A program made the translations under genes and the position numbers. DNA of 64,000 nucleotides from Pseudohoeflea suaedae (GTDB lineage Bacteria; Pseudomonadota; Alphaproteobacteria; Rhizobiales; Rhizobiaceae), in the NCBI RefSeq assembly GCF_004354915.1, contig NZ_SMSI01000001.1, forward strand, positions 1,178,001-1,242,000. The letters are read 5' to 3'. The first letter of the stretch is position 1. Each line of letters opens with the position of its first letter. Below, one piece after another: positions 35,900 to 46,200 of the stretch. The notes under the pieces were generated by a model. It searched no databases. It was not told the origin of the DNA and saw nothing but the letters and a program-made list of their open reading frames with translations.

Positions 35900-35937
35900 G
35901 CTCTCCCGGTCCTGCAACACCGGGAGAGCAGATTTTT
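35900..35937 (+). terminator. intrinsic terminator between the baeRF12 gene and ureE
   Basis: GCTCTCCCGGT (35900-35910) and ACCGGGAGAGC (35919-35929) form a perfect 11-bp stem with an 8-nt loop, followed by AGATTTTT. ureEFG therefore likely depend on readthrough or on a promoter at 35940-36024. Confidence 0.92.
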
Positions 35938-36024
35938 CCCTTGCCCTGCCGAAACACTGTTGCCGCCCGGTCGATTGGCGGTAACATCGCATCCACGGTC
36001 AGTCGCAACAGCAGTGCGTTCAAA

Positions 36025-36618
36025 ATGCTCCTCAAGGTTTCCGAAGTCCGCGCAAGCGCGGAAGGTCGTTTCGCCACCATCACGCTCGATGAAACCTCGC
36101 GTCACAGAAGGCGCATGCGCATGGTCACCGACCGGCTGGCGGATGGATCCTCGGTCGAGTTTCTGCTGGACCTTCCGGAAGCGCGGCTTCTGAAACAGGG
36201 GGAGGGGCTTGTTCTCTCCGATGGCCGCGTCATCGAGGTTCGCGCCGCGCCGGAACAACTGATGGAGGTTACCGCAAATGATGCGCGTCACCTGCTCGTG
36301 CTCGCCTGGCAGATCGGCAACCGGCACCTTCCCGCCGAGATAACGGCAACGACGATCCGCCTGCGCCGCGATCATGTGATCCGCACCATGCTCGAAGGTC
36401 TCGGCGCGACCGTTGCCGAGGTGACGGCAGCCTTCGATCCGGAGGGCGGCGCCTATGAGGCGCATGGGCACAGCCATGATCACGGCGGCCATGGCCGTCC
36501 GCACGGCGCCGGGCACGACCACGATCATCTCGGTATGTACGGGCGCCATGAGAGCGGCCACCGCCACGGCCACTCCGCCACGCACAGCGATTACGATGGC
36601 GATGGCCATGACGATTGA
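36025..36618 (+). CDS. ureE: urease accessory protein UreE with His-rich tail
   Basis: A 197-aa nickel chaperone. The peptide-binding and metal domains (LRRDHVIRTMLEGLGATVAEV) are followed by a tail of about 45 residues with 15 or so His (HGHSHDHGGHGRPHGAGHDH). Such tails store or buffer nickel. The ATG at 36025 is used; longer in-frame starts run into the terminator. It overlaps ureF. Confidence 0.93.
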   Translation: MLLKVSEVRASAEGRFATITLDETSRHRRRMRMVTDRLADGSSVEFLLDLPEARLLKQGEGLVLSDGRVIEVRAAPEQLMEVTANDARHLLVLAWQIGNRHLPAEITATTIRLRRDHVIRTMLEGLGATVAEVTAAFDPEGGAYEAHGHSHDHGGHGRPHGAGHDHDHLGMYGRHESGHRHGHSATHSDYDGDGHDD

Positions 36619-37273
36619 CACGGCGGCGCTCGTCCGCCTGATGAGCTGGCTGTCACCCGCCTTCCCGGTCGGCGGCTTCAATTATTCGCATGGGCTGGAA
36701 CAGGCTGTCGCCGCCGAACTCGTTTCGGACCGCGAGACGCTGAAATCGTGGCTCGATGCCCTGACGACGCGCGGTTCAGCGTGGAACGACCTCGTCCTGC
36801 TTGCCGAAGCCTGGCGACAGGCAGGTGAGGGCGGCGATCTCGCCGAAACGGCGCAGCTCGCCGAGGCGCTGGCCGGCTCCTCCGAGCGCCATCTCGAAAC
36901 GATGAACCAGGGCAGCGCCTTTCTGGCCGCAGCCTCGGCATGGGGGCAGGGGATCGCCGCGGGGCTGGGACCGCGCGCTGCTCTGCCCGTCGCCGTGGGC
37001 GCCTGCGCCGCCCGTTCCGGACTGCCGCTCGAAGCCACACTGGCGGCCTATCTGCAGGCCTTTCTCTCCAATCAGGTTCAGGCAGCGCAGCGCCTCATGC
37101 CGATCGGGCAGACGGGCGGGATCGACGTGCTCTCGACGCTCGAACCGCTGATCGGCGAAATCGCTGCCCGCGCGAGCCGTTCGACCCTTGACGATCTCGG
37201 CTCCAGCACGCTCAATGCGGACATAGCCGCAATGCGGCACGAGACGATGCCGTCGCGGATTTTCGTTTCCTGA
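36602..37273 (+). CDS. ureF: urease accessory protein UreF
   Basis: A 223-aa UreF ([21 protein letters not shown] near the N-terminus; [16 protein letters not shown] and [17 protein letters not shown] later). It binds UreD and UreG in the nickel-insertion complex. The gene overlaps ureE by 17 nt; an alternative ATG at 36608 removes two residues. Confidence 0.94.
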   Translation: MAMTIDTAALVRLMSWLSPAFPVGGFNYSHGLEQAVAAELVSDRETLKSWLDALTTRGSAWNDLVLLAEAWRQAGEGGDLAETAQLAEALAGSSERHLETMNQGSAFLAAASAWGQGIAAGLGPRAALPVAVGACAARSGLPLEATLAAYLQAFLSNQVQAAQRLMPIGQTGGIDVLSTLEPLIGEIAARASRSTLDDLGSSTLNADIAAMRHETMPSRIFVS

Positions 37274-37307
37274 GCGCCGTCTCTCTGCCAGTCGAAGGAG
37301 TTTCCTC

Positions 37308-37940
37308 ATGAGCGTGTCCAACGGTCCCCTGCGCGTCGGAATCGGAGGCCCGGTGGGATCGGGCAAGACGCACCTGACGGAGAAGCTCTGCAAGGCGATG
37401 AGCGGACGCTATTCGATCGCCGTCATCACCAACGACATCTATACGGAAGAAGATGCCGAGGCGCTGGTGCGCATGCAGGCGCTGCCGTCCGACCGGGTAA
37501 AGGGGGTGGAGACCGGCGGTTGCCCGCATACCGCCATCCGGGAGGATGCCTCGCTCAATCTTGCCGCGATCGCCGAAATGAATGCCCGGCATCCCGATCT
37601 CGACGTGATTTTCATCGAGTCCGGAGGCGACAATCTGGCCGCGACTTTCTCACCCGATCTCGCCGACATCACCCTCTACGTGATTTCCGTCTGCCAGGGC
37701 GAGGAAATCCCCCGCAAGGGCGGACCCGGCATCACGCGTTCGGATCTGCTGGTCATCAACAAGGCCGATCTCGCGCCCCATGTCGGCGTCGATCTGGCGG
37801 TGATGGATGGTGACGCCACGCGCCAGCGTGCCGGCCGGCCGCATCTCTTCACCGACATGCGCCGTGGTCACGGGGTGGAGGACGTCGTTGATTTTCTCGA
37901 AAGGAACGGTGGCCTGACCCCGCGCCTGGCGGCGGAATAG
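37308..37940 (+). CDS. ureG: urease accessory GTPase UreG
   Basis: A 210-aa GTPase with P-loop [31 protein letters not shown] (Cys-Pro-His nickel site), [17 protein letters not shown] and [13 protein letters not shown] hydrolysis drives nickel delivery. It is the last urease gene and converges on the Anbu gene 3 nt away. Confidence 0.97.
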   Translation: MSVSNGPLRVGIGGPVGSGKTHLTEKLCKAMSGRYSIAVITNDIYTEEDAEALVRMQALPSDRVKGVETGGCPHTAIREDASLNLAAIAEMNARHPDLDVIFIESGGDNLAATFSPDLADITLYVISVCQGEEIPRKGGPGITRSDLLVINKADLAPHVGVDLAVMDGDATRQRAGRPHLFTDMRRGHGVEDVVDFLERNGGLTPRLAAE

Positions 37941-37943
37941 CGC

Positions 37944-38678
37944 TCAGTTCATCTGGAAGTCGGGAAGGCTCTCGAAGGCGAGCCTTAAGGCATCCGACCA
38001 GCCCTCGGAAATTCTCCGGTAATAGGTGTCGTCAGCCAGGAAGCGCTTTTCGAAGCCGCGTTTCAGCGTATCGCGCTCATACATCTGCATGTCGAGAGGC
38101 AGGCCGACGGAGAGGTTCGATTTCAGCGTGGAATCGAACGAGACGATCATCAGCTTGGTGGCTTCCTCGAAGCTCATGTCCTCGTTATAGGCGCGCACCA
38201 GGATCGGCTTGCCGTATTTGTGTTCGCCGATCTGGAAGAACGGATTGTCGCTCGTCGCCTCGATGAAGTTGCCTTCGGGGTAGATCAGGAACATGCGCGG
38301 CTGGCCCCCGGCGACCTGGCCGCCGAGTATGAATGTCGCCGAAAAGGTCGCCTCGCTCTGCAGTCCGCCGTCGGACGCCGTCTTGATGACGTCGCGCACC
38401 GTCTCGCCGATCAGCTGGGCGGCGGCAAACATCGAGGGCACTTCCATGATCGACGGATTGCGCTCGTTGGCGGCCTTCATGTGTTCCTCGATGAGGCTCA
38501 CGACCGTCTGTGTGGTGGCGAGATTGCCGGCTGAAAGAAGCGTGATAAGCCGGTCGCCCGGCTTTTCCCACGTATACATCTTGCGAACGCTCGAGACGTT
38601 GTCGACACCTGCATTGGTCCGGGTGTCGGACATGAACATCAAACCGCTCTTGAGCCTGAGCCCCACGCAATAGGTCAT
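37944..38678 (-). CDS. anbu: Anbu proteasome-type protease
   Basis: A 244-aa Ntn hydrolase of the Anbu (ancestral beta-subunit) family. The mature Thr2 after Met (MTYCVGLRLKSGLMFMSDTR) is the presumed nucleophile, with Asp18 and Lys33 (SSVRKMYTW) nearby; YYRRISEGWSDALRLAF is typical of the C-terminus. Anbu assembles into a helical or ring-like complex rather than a four-ring proteasome. It belongs to the four-gene reverse operon, with 164 bp separating it from the transglutaminase gene. Confidence 0.93.
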   Translation of the reverse strand: MTYCVGLRLKSGLMFMSDTRTNAGVDNVSSVRKMYTWEKPGDRLITLLSAGNLATTQTVVSLIEEHMKAANERNPSIMEVPSMFAAAQLIGETVRDVIKTASDGGLQSEATFSATFILGGQVAGGQPRMFLIYPEGNFIEATSDNPFFQIGEHKYGKPILVRAYNEDMSFEEATKLMIVSFDSTLKSNLSVGLPLDMQMYERDTLKRGFEKRFLADDTYYRRISEGWSDALRLAFESLPDFQMN

Positions 38679-38842
38679 TTCCCGCCAGTCCCCAGTAATG
38701 CGGATTCATCCTGCCGCCGGACGCCCACCACGAAATCACCCCACATGATCGGGCATGGACATTGCGCGTAGCTGATCGGCGTATCTGTACCGATTCCGCT
38801 ATTTTTGGCTACAGAAATTGTCGGTGAGGCGAGGCGGCTGCC

Positions 38843-39637
38843 CTATTGCTCCACAGTGATGGAGACCGACAGGTTTTCGTTGGCCGCCCCCCAGCTGATG
38901 CCCGAAACCGGCGAAGCATCTGTGTAGTCGAACCCGTAGGCGACCTGCACGTAATTTTCGTCCGGCGACTTGTCGTTGGCCGGATCGAAACCCACCCAGC
39001 CAAGTCCGTCCACGAAGGCTTCCGCCCAGGCATGGCTTGCCACCTGCTCGCCGGTATCCTCCATGTGCAGGTAACCCGAAACGTAGCGTGCCGGGCAGCC
39101 GAGAAGCCGCGCGACGGCTATGAAGGCGTGGGAATGATCCTGGCAGACGCCGACACCTGCGGTGAAAGCATCCTCGGCCGTGGTCTGCGCAGTGGTCTGG
39201 CCCGGCTCGAACTTCATTTTCTGGTTGAGCGCGGACTTCGCCGCATGCAGCATGTCGAGCGTCGAGGCCTTCTCGAGCGAGCGCGCGAAATCCCTCAGCG
39301 ACTTGCCGGGCTTGGTCAGCTGCGTCTCGCGCTCATACATCCACAACGGCATGTAAGCCGCGTGCGGACCCGAAATGCCGGATGTATCATAGGTTTCCAC
39401 CGTGCCGCTTGCCACGATCCTGATCTTGTCCGGGCGTCCCGTGATCGAGACCAGCTCGACGAAATTGTCGAACTGGTCGGTATAGCTCGCCTCCACGTTC
39501 GCGCCTTCCACCTGCGACTGCCATTGCAGGACCTTCTGCATGCGACCGCTATGCGGCCGCAGCCGCAAGCGCTGGAGGGCGTAATTGACGGGGCTCGTAT
39601 AGGTGTACTCCGTCACGTGGGAGATTTTCAGCAGCAT
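38843..39637 (-). CDS. transglutaminase-like cysteine protease of the Anbu operon
   Basis: A 264-aa protein with an N-terminal bacterial transglutaminase-like domain (LLKISHVTEYTYTSPVNYAL) and a papain-fold catalytic core: Cys in GVGVCQDHSHAF, His in ASHAWAEAFVDGLGW and Asp in FDPANDKSPDE. The start at 39637 is 5 nt beyond the alpha-E stop. It is a standard member of the Anbu cluster, perhaps cutting or cross-linking peptides made by the ATP-grasp enzyme. Confidence 0.92.
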   Translation of the reverse strand: MLLKISHVTEYTYTSPVNYALQRLRLRPHSGRMQKVLQWQSQVEGANVEASYTDQFDNFVELVSITGRPDKIRIVASGTVETYDTSGISGPHAAYMPLWMYERETQLTKPGKSLRDFARSLEKASTLDMLHAAKSALNQKMKFEPGQTTAQTTAEDAFTAGVGVCQDHSHAFIAVARLLGCPARYVSGYLHMEDTGEQVASHAWAEAFVDGLGWVGFDPANDKSPDENYVQVAYGFDYTDASPVSGISWGAANENLSVSITVEQ

Positions 39638-39642
39638 GGCGA

Positions 39643-40587
39643 TCAGGTCTGGTAAAACTGGTAGGCTTCCGAAATCTCGTTGCCTAGCCTGTTGTTCTGG
39701 CCGATGAAATCCTCGAGAAACTCGTGCAGGCCGTTGTCGACGATCTGCTGGATTTCGCGGCGATGTAGCATCGATTTGATGCCGGCGGCGGTATCGTGGG
39801 CATTGTGGCGGTCGCCGTATTCCCGCTCCAGATAGCCCAGATTGGAGACGATCTTCTCGTAGCAATAGGCGAGCGATCGCGGCATCTGGCCGTTGAGGAT
39901 CAGGAAGTCCGCAATGTTCACCGGATTGTAGTCGGTATCATAGGCCCACGTATAGGACCGGTGGGCTGACACCGAACGAAGGATGGATTCCCACTGCACG
40001 TTGTCGAGCGAGGTGCCGACATAGGATGCGGCCGGCAGAAGCACGTAATATTTCACGTCGAGAATGCGCGCCGTGTTGTCCGCGCGTTCGATGAACGTGC
40101 CGATACGCGCGAAATTGTAGATCTCGTTTCTGAGCATCGTGCCGTGGAACGCCCCTCGGATGAGCCCGCAGCGCTGCTTGATGGAATCGATGATATTGGG
40201 AAGTTCAGCGGCCGGAACCTTGCGGCGCAACTGTTCCTTCATTTCCAGATAGCACTCGTTGGTCGCTTCCCAGGCTTCGCGGGTGAGACCCGTTCTGACC
40301 ATGCGGCCGTTGTTGCGCGCCTGCTCGATCGTCTGCATGACGCTCGACGGATTGTCGCGGTCGCGCAGCAGGTAGTTCACCACGTCCGCCGACGTCACCT
40401 CGTCATAATTCGCCATGTAATGGGAAAACACCCCCGCGCTCTGCAGCACGGAACCCCATTCGTCGTCCTGACCCTGCATGCTCGTCAGCGACATGCGCAG
40501 ACCCGCATCGATCAGGCGTGCGGTGTTCTCGGCCCGCTCGATAAAGCGGAACATCCAGTATAGCCCGTTGGCTGTCCGTCCCAGCAT
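39643..40587 (-). CDS. alpha-E domain protein of the Anbu operon
   Basis: A 314-aa all-helical alpha-E protein (LGRTANGLYWMFRFIERAEN at the start, HEFLEDFIGQNNRLGNEISEA at the end). The conserved Glu/Arg helices repeat. These proteins always accompany circularly permuted ATP-grasp enzymes; the biochemical role is unknown. It starts 3 nt after the ATP-grasp stop. Confidence 0.93.
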   Translation of the reverse strand: MLGRTANGLYWMFRFIERAENTARLIDAGLRMSLTSMQGQDDEWGSVLQSAGVFSHYMANYDEVTSADVVNYLLRDRDNPSSVMQTIEQARNNGRMVRTGLTREAWEATNECYLEMKEQLRRKVPAAELPNIIDSIKQRCGLIRGAFHGTMLRNEIYNFARIGTFIERADNTARILDVKYYVLLPAASYVGTSLDNVQWESILRSVSAHRSYTWAYDTDYNPVNIADFLILNGQMPRSLAYCYEKIVSNLGYLEREYGDRHNAHDTAAGIKSMLHRREIQQIVDNGLHEFLEDFIGQNNRLGNEISEAYQFYQT

Positions 40588-40590
40588 CTA

Positions 40591-42000
40591 TCAGTCCTCC
40601 AGCACCCAGGTGTCTTTGGTGCCACCGCCCTGGCTCGAATTGACCACCAGCGACCCTTCCTTCAGCGCAACGCGCGTCAGTCCGCCCGGAATGATGCGGA
40701 TCTCGTTGGAAACCAGGACGAACGGACGGAGGTCGACGTGCCGCGGCGCGATCCCCTTGTTGACGAGGATCGGAACGGTGGAGAGCGAAAGCGTCGGCTG
40801 GGCGATGTAATTGCCGGGCCTTGCTTCGAGCTTCTTGGCGAATTCCGCGCGTTCCTTCTTCGACGCCGCCGGGCCGACCAGCATGCCGTAGCCGCCAGAG
40901 CCGTGGACTTCCTTGACGACCAGTTCACCGAGATGTTCGAGCACATAGGCCAGGCTGTCGGGCTCCGAGCAGCGCCAGGTAGGCACGTTTTCCAGGATCG
41001 CCTTGCGGCCCGTATAGAATTCAACGATTTCCGGCATGTAGGAGTAGATCGCCTTGTCATCGGCAATGCCGGTGCCGGGAGCGTTCGCGATCGTGATGTT
41101 GCCGGCCCGGTAGACATCCATGATGCCCGGTACGCCGAGCGCGGAATCCGGGCGGAAGGTCAGCGGATCGAGGAAGTCGTCATCGACGCGGCGATAAAGC
41201 ACGTCGATGGCCTCGTAGCCCTGTGTCGTGCGCATCGACACCTTGCCGTTGATCACTCTGAGATCGGATCCTTCGACGAGTTCGACACCCATCTGGTCGG
41301 CGAGATAGGCATGTTCGTAATAGGCGGAATTGTAGATGCCCGGCGTCATCACCGCGATCCTCGGCTTGCCCGTGCATCCTGGAGGGGCGAGCGCCTGCAG
41401 CGACTTGCGCAACAGCTTCGGGTAGTTTTCCACCGGCCGGACCCGGTTCTGGTAAAACAGCTCCGGGAACATCTGCATCATCGTTTCCCGGTTTTCCAGC
41501 ATGTAGGAAACGCCCGAGGGAGTGCGCGCATTGTCCTCGAGAACATAGAACTGGTTCTCGCCGGTACGCACGATATCCGTGCCGATGATATGGGTATAAA
41601 CCCCGCCCGGCGGACGCACGCCGATCATCTCGGGCAGGAAGGCTTCGTTCTTCTCGATCAGGTGACGGGGAATACGGCCGGCCTTGATGATTTCCTGCTT
41701 GTGATAGATGTCTTCGAGAAAGGCGTTGAGGGCCGCGACGCGCTGCTCGATCCCCTGCGCCAGCCGGCGCCATTCCGCACCGGAAATGATCCGCGGCACG
41801 ATGTCGAACGGGATCAGCCGCTCGGCGGAATCTTCCTGGCCGTAGACAGCGAAGGTGATACCCGTCCGCCTGAAAATGCGTTCCGCGTCGCGCGATTTCT
41901 TGATGAGTTCGGATGATTCCTGGTTCGCGTACCAGTCGAAATATTTCTTGTATGGATCGCGCGGCTCACTGTCTGAAATCAGCATCTCATCGAATGGCAA
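40591..42000 (-). CDS. circularly permuted ATP-grasp enzyme of the Anbu operon
   Basis: A 469-aa ATP-grasp (CP type 2) likely to form amide or peptide bonds. Recognisable parts are DIYHKQEIIKAGRIP, FYVLEDNARTPSGVSYMLEN, IALE-like segments and ELVVKEVHGSGGYGMLVGP. It starts with TTG at 42000 preceded by AAGGGGA; an in-frame ATG lies five codons later. It is the first gene of the Anbu operon. Confidence 0.92.
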   Translation of the reverse strand: MPFDEMLISDSEPRDPYKKYFDWYANQESSELIKKSRDAERIFRRTGITFAVYGQEDSAERLIPFDIVPRIISGAEWRRLAQGIEQRVAALNAFLEDIYHKQEIIKAGRIPRHLIEKNEAFLPEMIGVRPPGGVYTHIIGTDIVRTGENQFYVLEDNARTPSGVSYMLENRETMMQMFPELFYQNRVRPVENYPKLLRKSLQALAPPGCTGKPRIAVMTPGIYNSAYYEHAYLADQMGVELVEGSDLRVINGKVSMRTTQGYEAIDVLYRRVDDDFLDPLTFRPDSALGVPGIMDVYRAGNITIANAPGTGIADDKAIYSYMPEIVEFYTGRKAILENVPTWRCSEPDSLAYVLEHLGELVVKEVHGSGGYGMLVGPAASKKERAEFAKKLEARPGNYIAQPTLSLSTVPILVNKGIAPRHVDLRPFVLVSNEIRIIPGGLTRVALKEGSLVVNSSQGGGTKDTWVLED

Positions 42001-42221
42001 AGTGTGTCCCCTTGTTTTTCTTCATATGAACGTACGGCAAGAAATAAAGCAAGCATGGCATGGCAATTGCTACTGGAGGCGTTTCTGTGGCGCCTTGGTC
42101 GCCAATCGCCGGAAAACTGGGAGAATCGCGATGCTGAACGCGCAGGCTGCCCTTGCTTGTCCGCCGCGCCGGCTTTAACGGGACAGTAAAACAACGACGC
42201 ATTTCCCTTAAGGTTCCTCCC

Positions 42222-43109
42222 ATGCGGCTAGAACGCCTTGCGCCCGCCCTGTTCGTGCTGCTCTGGTCAACGGGTTGGATCGTTGCGAAATACGCGGCGC
42301 CCCATGCCGATCCGCTGACGTTTCTCGATATTCGCTTCGCTTCCGCCGCCCTTGTGCTCCTGGTTTTCGTAGCGCTCAGCGGTGCCTCGCTGCCGAAGAC
42401 GCCGGCCGGTTGGTGTCATGCGATCATTTCGGGCGTCTTTCTTCACGGGATCTATCTCGGCGGTGTGTGGTGGGCGATCTCGCAGGGCCTGCCGTCCTCG
42501 GTTTCCGGCCTCATCGCCGCGCTCCAGCCATTGCTGACTGCCGCCATCGCGCCGATTGCGATCGGCGAGCGTTTGCGGGGTAGTCAGTTTCTGGGTATCG
42601 CTCTCGGGTTCGGCGGTCTGGCGATAGCCATCCTGCCGGGATTGCTGGCGCTCGATGCGGACGAATTGCGCAGCGAGATCCTGCCCCTCTTCATCAACGT
42701 CGCGGCGATGTTCTCGGTGGTCATCGGCACGCTCTACCAGAAGCGGCACTTGCAGGAGGGCGACCTGCGCTCGATTGCCATGCTGCAATATGTCGGCGCG
42801 CTTCTCTTTACCGTGCCGCTGACGTTCCTCATCGAGGACATGCGCGTCGACTTCAATCTCGAATTCGTCATTGCGCTCGCCTGGTCGGTTTTCGGCCTCT
42901 CGATCGTTTCGATCGCGCTGCTTCTCTACCTGATCCGTCGAGGTCAGGTCAGCCGCGCCGCTTCGCTGATCTATCTCGTCCCGCCGGCCGTCGCGATCCA
43001 GAGCTGGCTCTATTTCGACGAACCGCTTACCGCGCCCATGATGGCAGGTACTGTCGTGGTCGTGATCGGCGTGTGGCTGACCAACCGGCCTACGCGGCTC
43101 GTCACGTGA
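42222..43109 (+). CDS. EamA-family (DMT) membrane transporter
   Basis: A 295-aa transporter with ten helices in two EamA repeats (LFVLLWSTGWIVAKYAAP... and AWSVFGLSIVSIALLLYLI...). DMT/EamA members export metabolites such as amino acids; the substrate is unknown. The ATG at 42222 is chosen; the preceding open frame includes no ribosome site. Confidence 0.87.
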   Translation: MRLERLAPALFVLLWSTGWIVAKYAAPHADPLTFLDIRFASAALVLLVFVALSGASLPKTPAGWCHAIISGVFLHGIYLGGVWWAISQGLPSSVSGLIAALQPLLTAAIAPIAIGERLRGSQFLGIALGFGGLAIAILPGLLALDADELRSEILPLFINVAAMFSVVIGTLYQKRHLQEGDLRSIAMLQYVGALLFTVPLTFLIEDMRVDFNLEFVIALAWSVFGLSIVSIALLLYLIRRGQVSRAASLIYLVPPAVAIQSWLYFDEPLTAPMMAGTVVVVIGVWLTNRPTRLVT

Positions 43110-43219
43110 ACGGCAGTGCATATCTGGAATTCTCGAAATATTTTGCCCGCCACAATCATGGTTAACGCTTTCTTGATTCTTGGCTGTCACCTTCGGGGCA
43201 AATCGACGCGGAACAGGGC

Positions 43220-46200
43220 GTGGAGAAGAGGGTGTCCGACGGTTACGAAAGCAATAATGCGCTAGACGAGGCATGTGCAGCTATCGGGCGTGATCCCAAT
43301 CCAGCTTACGTAAAAGACTCCGAACTGCGATATGTCGCGGTAAACGATGCCTATGCCGCCCTGTGGGATATCTCGCCTGCCGCGCTTGTCGGCCAGCAGA
43401 GCCACCAGCATTTCGAAGCCAGCGAACATGCCGATCGCGACGAGAAGGAGCGCCGCAGCCTCGTCTTCGGCAAGGAGCAAGTCGCCCTTTTCACCCACCC
43501 GCTGAACAACCAGTGCTACCGCATTCTGATCGAAAGACTTCGTGACCCGGACGGCAAACCCTTTGTTTGCGGGCATTTCGAGCCTGTCTCTGGCGCACGT
43601 CACGACGATACTTCCGTTCAGGCCGGCACGCGGTCACGCCCCGCACAGGTGTCGGTTCAAGCCGACGATCCGGATGCGGCGGCGGGCAATGATCATCTCT
43701 TGCTGAAATCCGCCATCGAACAGGCCGGTATCCCGATGGCGGTCGAGGATGACAGGGGCAGGCTGGTTGCGGCCAGCGCCTCCTATCTGGGATATCGCGG
43801 TACCTTCACCGAAACGGACCTCCCGCTGGGCGGGCGGCTGCTTAAAGGCAAGGCATCCGCGGAAGAAGGCGACGGCAAGCCGGCCACGCTCGCTTCCGTC
43901 GCGCGCGCGGTCGAGGGCGTGAATGCGCGTCTGCACGAGGCGCTCGACAAGATCGATGTCGGTATCGTGCTCTACGGGCCGGACGACAAGTACATCTATG
44001 CCAACCCGGCATTGCTCAAGCTGATCGGCGATACCTACGAAATGAAGCCGGGCATGAGCCGCAGGGAAATACTGCAGGCGGCCTGGGAAAGCCAGAACAT
44101 CCCCGAGGATCGCGACGAGTGGGTGAAGTCGCGCATGGGCAGCCACCATGCCTATGGCGAGGTCTTCATCGACAAGCTCGGCAATGGCCGCTGGCTCAGG
44201 ATGGTCAACCAGAAGCTCGCCGACGGATCGACACTCGGCCTTCGCCTGGATGTCACGGAGCTCGTTGAGCGTGAGCAGGCACTGACCCGAAAGGAAACGG
44301 AAAACGGCTTGTATCGCGCGGTTCTCGAAGAACTGCCGATCCCGTCCTTCATCAAGGACGAGGACAGCAAGTTCGTTTTCGTCAACCGTGCTTTCGCCGA
44401 ATTCGCCAAGACCCCGGCGGAAACGCTGATCGGCGATGACGGCGCCAAGGTTCTGGCCAAGCCGCGAGAGCCGGTCATGGAGACCGATATCGAGGTGCTC
44501 GAGACCGGTGAGCCGATGGAACTCGAGGTTCACATCCCGGACGACGAAGGTCGCGAACTGACCTATCTGACCCGCAAGGCGCGCTTTACCGCCGTGAGCG
44601 GTGAGAAGTACCTTTTGTGCTCGACGGTCAACGTCACCAACATGAAGGATCGCGAGAACGAGCTTCGTCTGGCGCGCGAGACGGCTGAATCCGCTGCGGG
44701 CATGCTCGGTCTGGCGACCGGCGCCATGGTGCAGGGCATGGTCATCGTGGTCGATGGCAAGGTATCTTTCACCAATGCCAAGTTCCGTGAGCTTCTCGAC
44801 GTTCCCGGAGAGGTCGTGAAGCCGGGGCTCGAGTACCGCGACTTCGTCCAATATTGCGCCGATCGGGGCGATTTCGATTCCATGGGCCGCGAAGCGACGA
44901 CGAAGATGATCATCGAGGCGGCGGAAGACCGCCGCTCCTACGAGACCGAACGGTGTCTGCCCAACGGCACCTGGGTCAAGATCCATTCGCAGGCGACCGA
45001 GAACAACACGCTTGTGATCACCTACACCGATATCACGGACGCCAAGAACCGTGAGGCCCGTCTGGGCGAACTGCTTGTGAAGGCGGAAGCCGCCGACCGC
45101 GCCAAATCCGAGTTCCTGGCAAACATGAGCCACGAGATACGCACGCCGATGAACGGTGTCCTGGGCATGGCCGAACTGCTGGCGCGCACCCAGCTCGACA
45201 GCCGCCAGAAGACGTTTACCGACATCATCGCCAAATCCGGCAATGCGCTGCTGACGATCATCAACGACATTCTGGATTTCTCCAAGATCGATGCAGGCCA
45301 GCTCGTTCTCGAAAACGCCCCCTTCGATCTGCGCGAGACCGTCGAGGACGTTGCGGCCCTCGTCTCCGCCCGCGCAATGGAGAAGGATGTCGAGCTCATC
45401 GTTCGTGCCGATCCCGTACTCGATGCGCGCGTTGCAGGCGATGTCGGCCGCATGCGCCAGGTGCTGACCAATATCGTCGGCAATGCCGTGAAGTTTACGG
45501 AAAGCGGCCACGTCCTCGTCGAGCTCGACGGCAAACCGGTATCTGCCGACCGCCTGGCCCTGACCATTCGTGTCGAAGACACCGGTATCGGTATTCCCGA
45601 GGATAAGCTCGATACGGTGTTCGAGAAATTCTCGCAGGTCGACGCCTCGTCCACCCGCCGCCACGAGGGAACCGGGCTGGGACTTGCGATCACCGCGCGC
45701 CTGCTCGACATGATGGGCGGTTCAATCAGTGTCGAAAGCACGCACGGCGAGGGCTCGGTTTTCACGGTGCGTCTGGAGATGTCGCGCGATACCGATTACG
45801 TCCCCGTCGACCGGCCGCAGATCGACATCAAGGGCGCACGGATTCTCGTCATCGACGACAACGCGGTCAATCGCGAGATCCTGACCGAACAGCTCGCGGC
45901 ATGGGGCCTTGATGGCTGCGCGGCCAGCTCCGGCGACGAAGGTGAGCACGTGCTCGAGGTTGCCCGCCGTTTCGGCATGCATGTCGATGCCCTGATCCTC
46001 GATTACCAGATGCCGGAGCGCAATGGCGCCGAAGTTGCCCGTTCGATCCGTGCAAAATATCCGGCCGACGAACTGCCCATATTGATGCTCACCTCGATGG
46101 ACATCCGCAGTGCCGAGCCGGATTTTGCCGCTCTCGACGTCCAGGCCACCTTGATGAAGCCGGCGCGCTCCGCCTTGCTTCTGGAGACCCTTGTCGACGC

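Noticed and set aside
43634-45664. 676-codon reverse open frame antisense to the hybrid kinase
   Set aside because: A by-product of GC-rich codon use; the forward strand encodes recognisable kinase motifs throughout.
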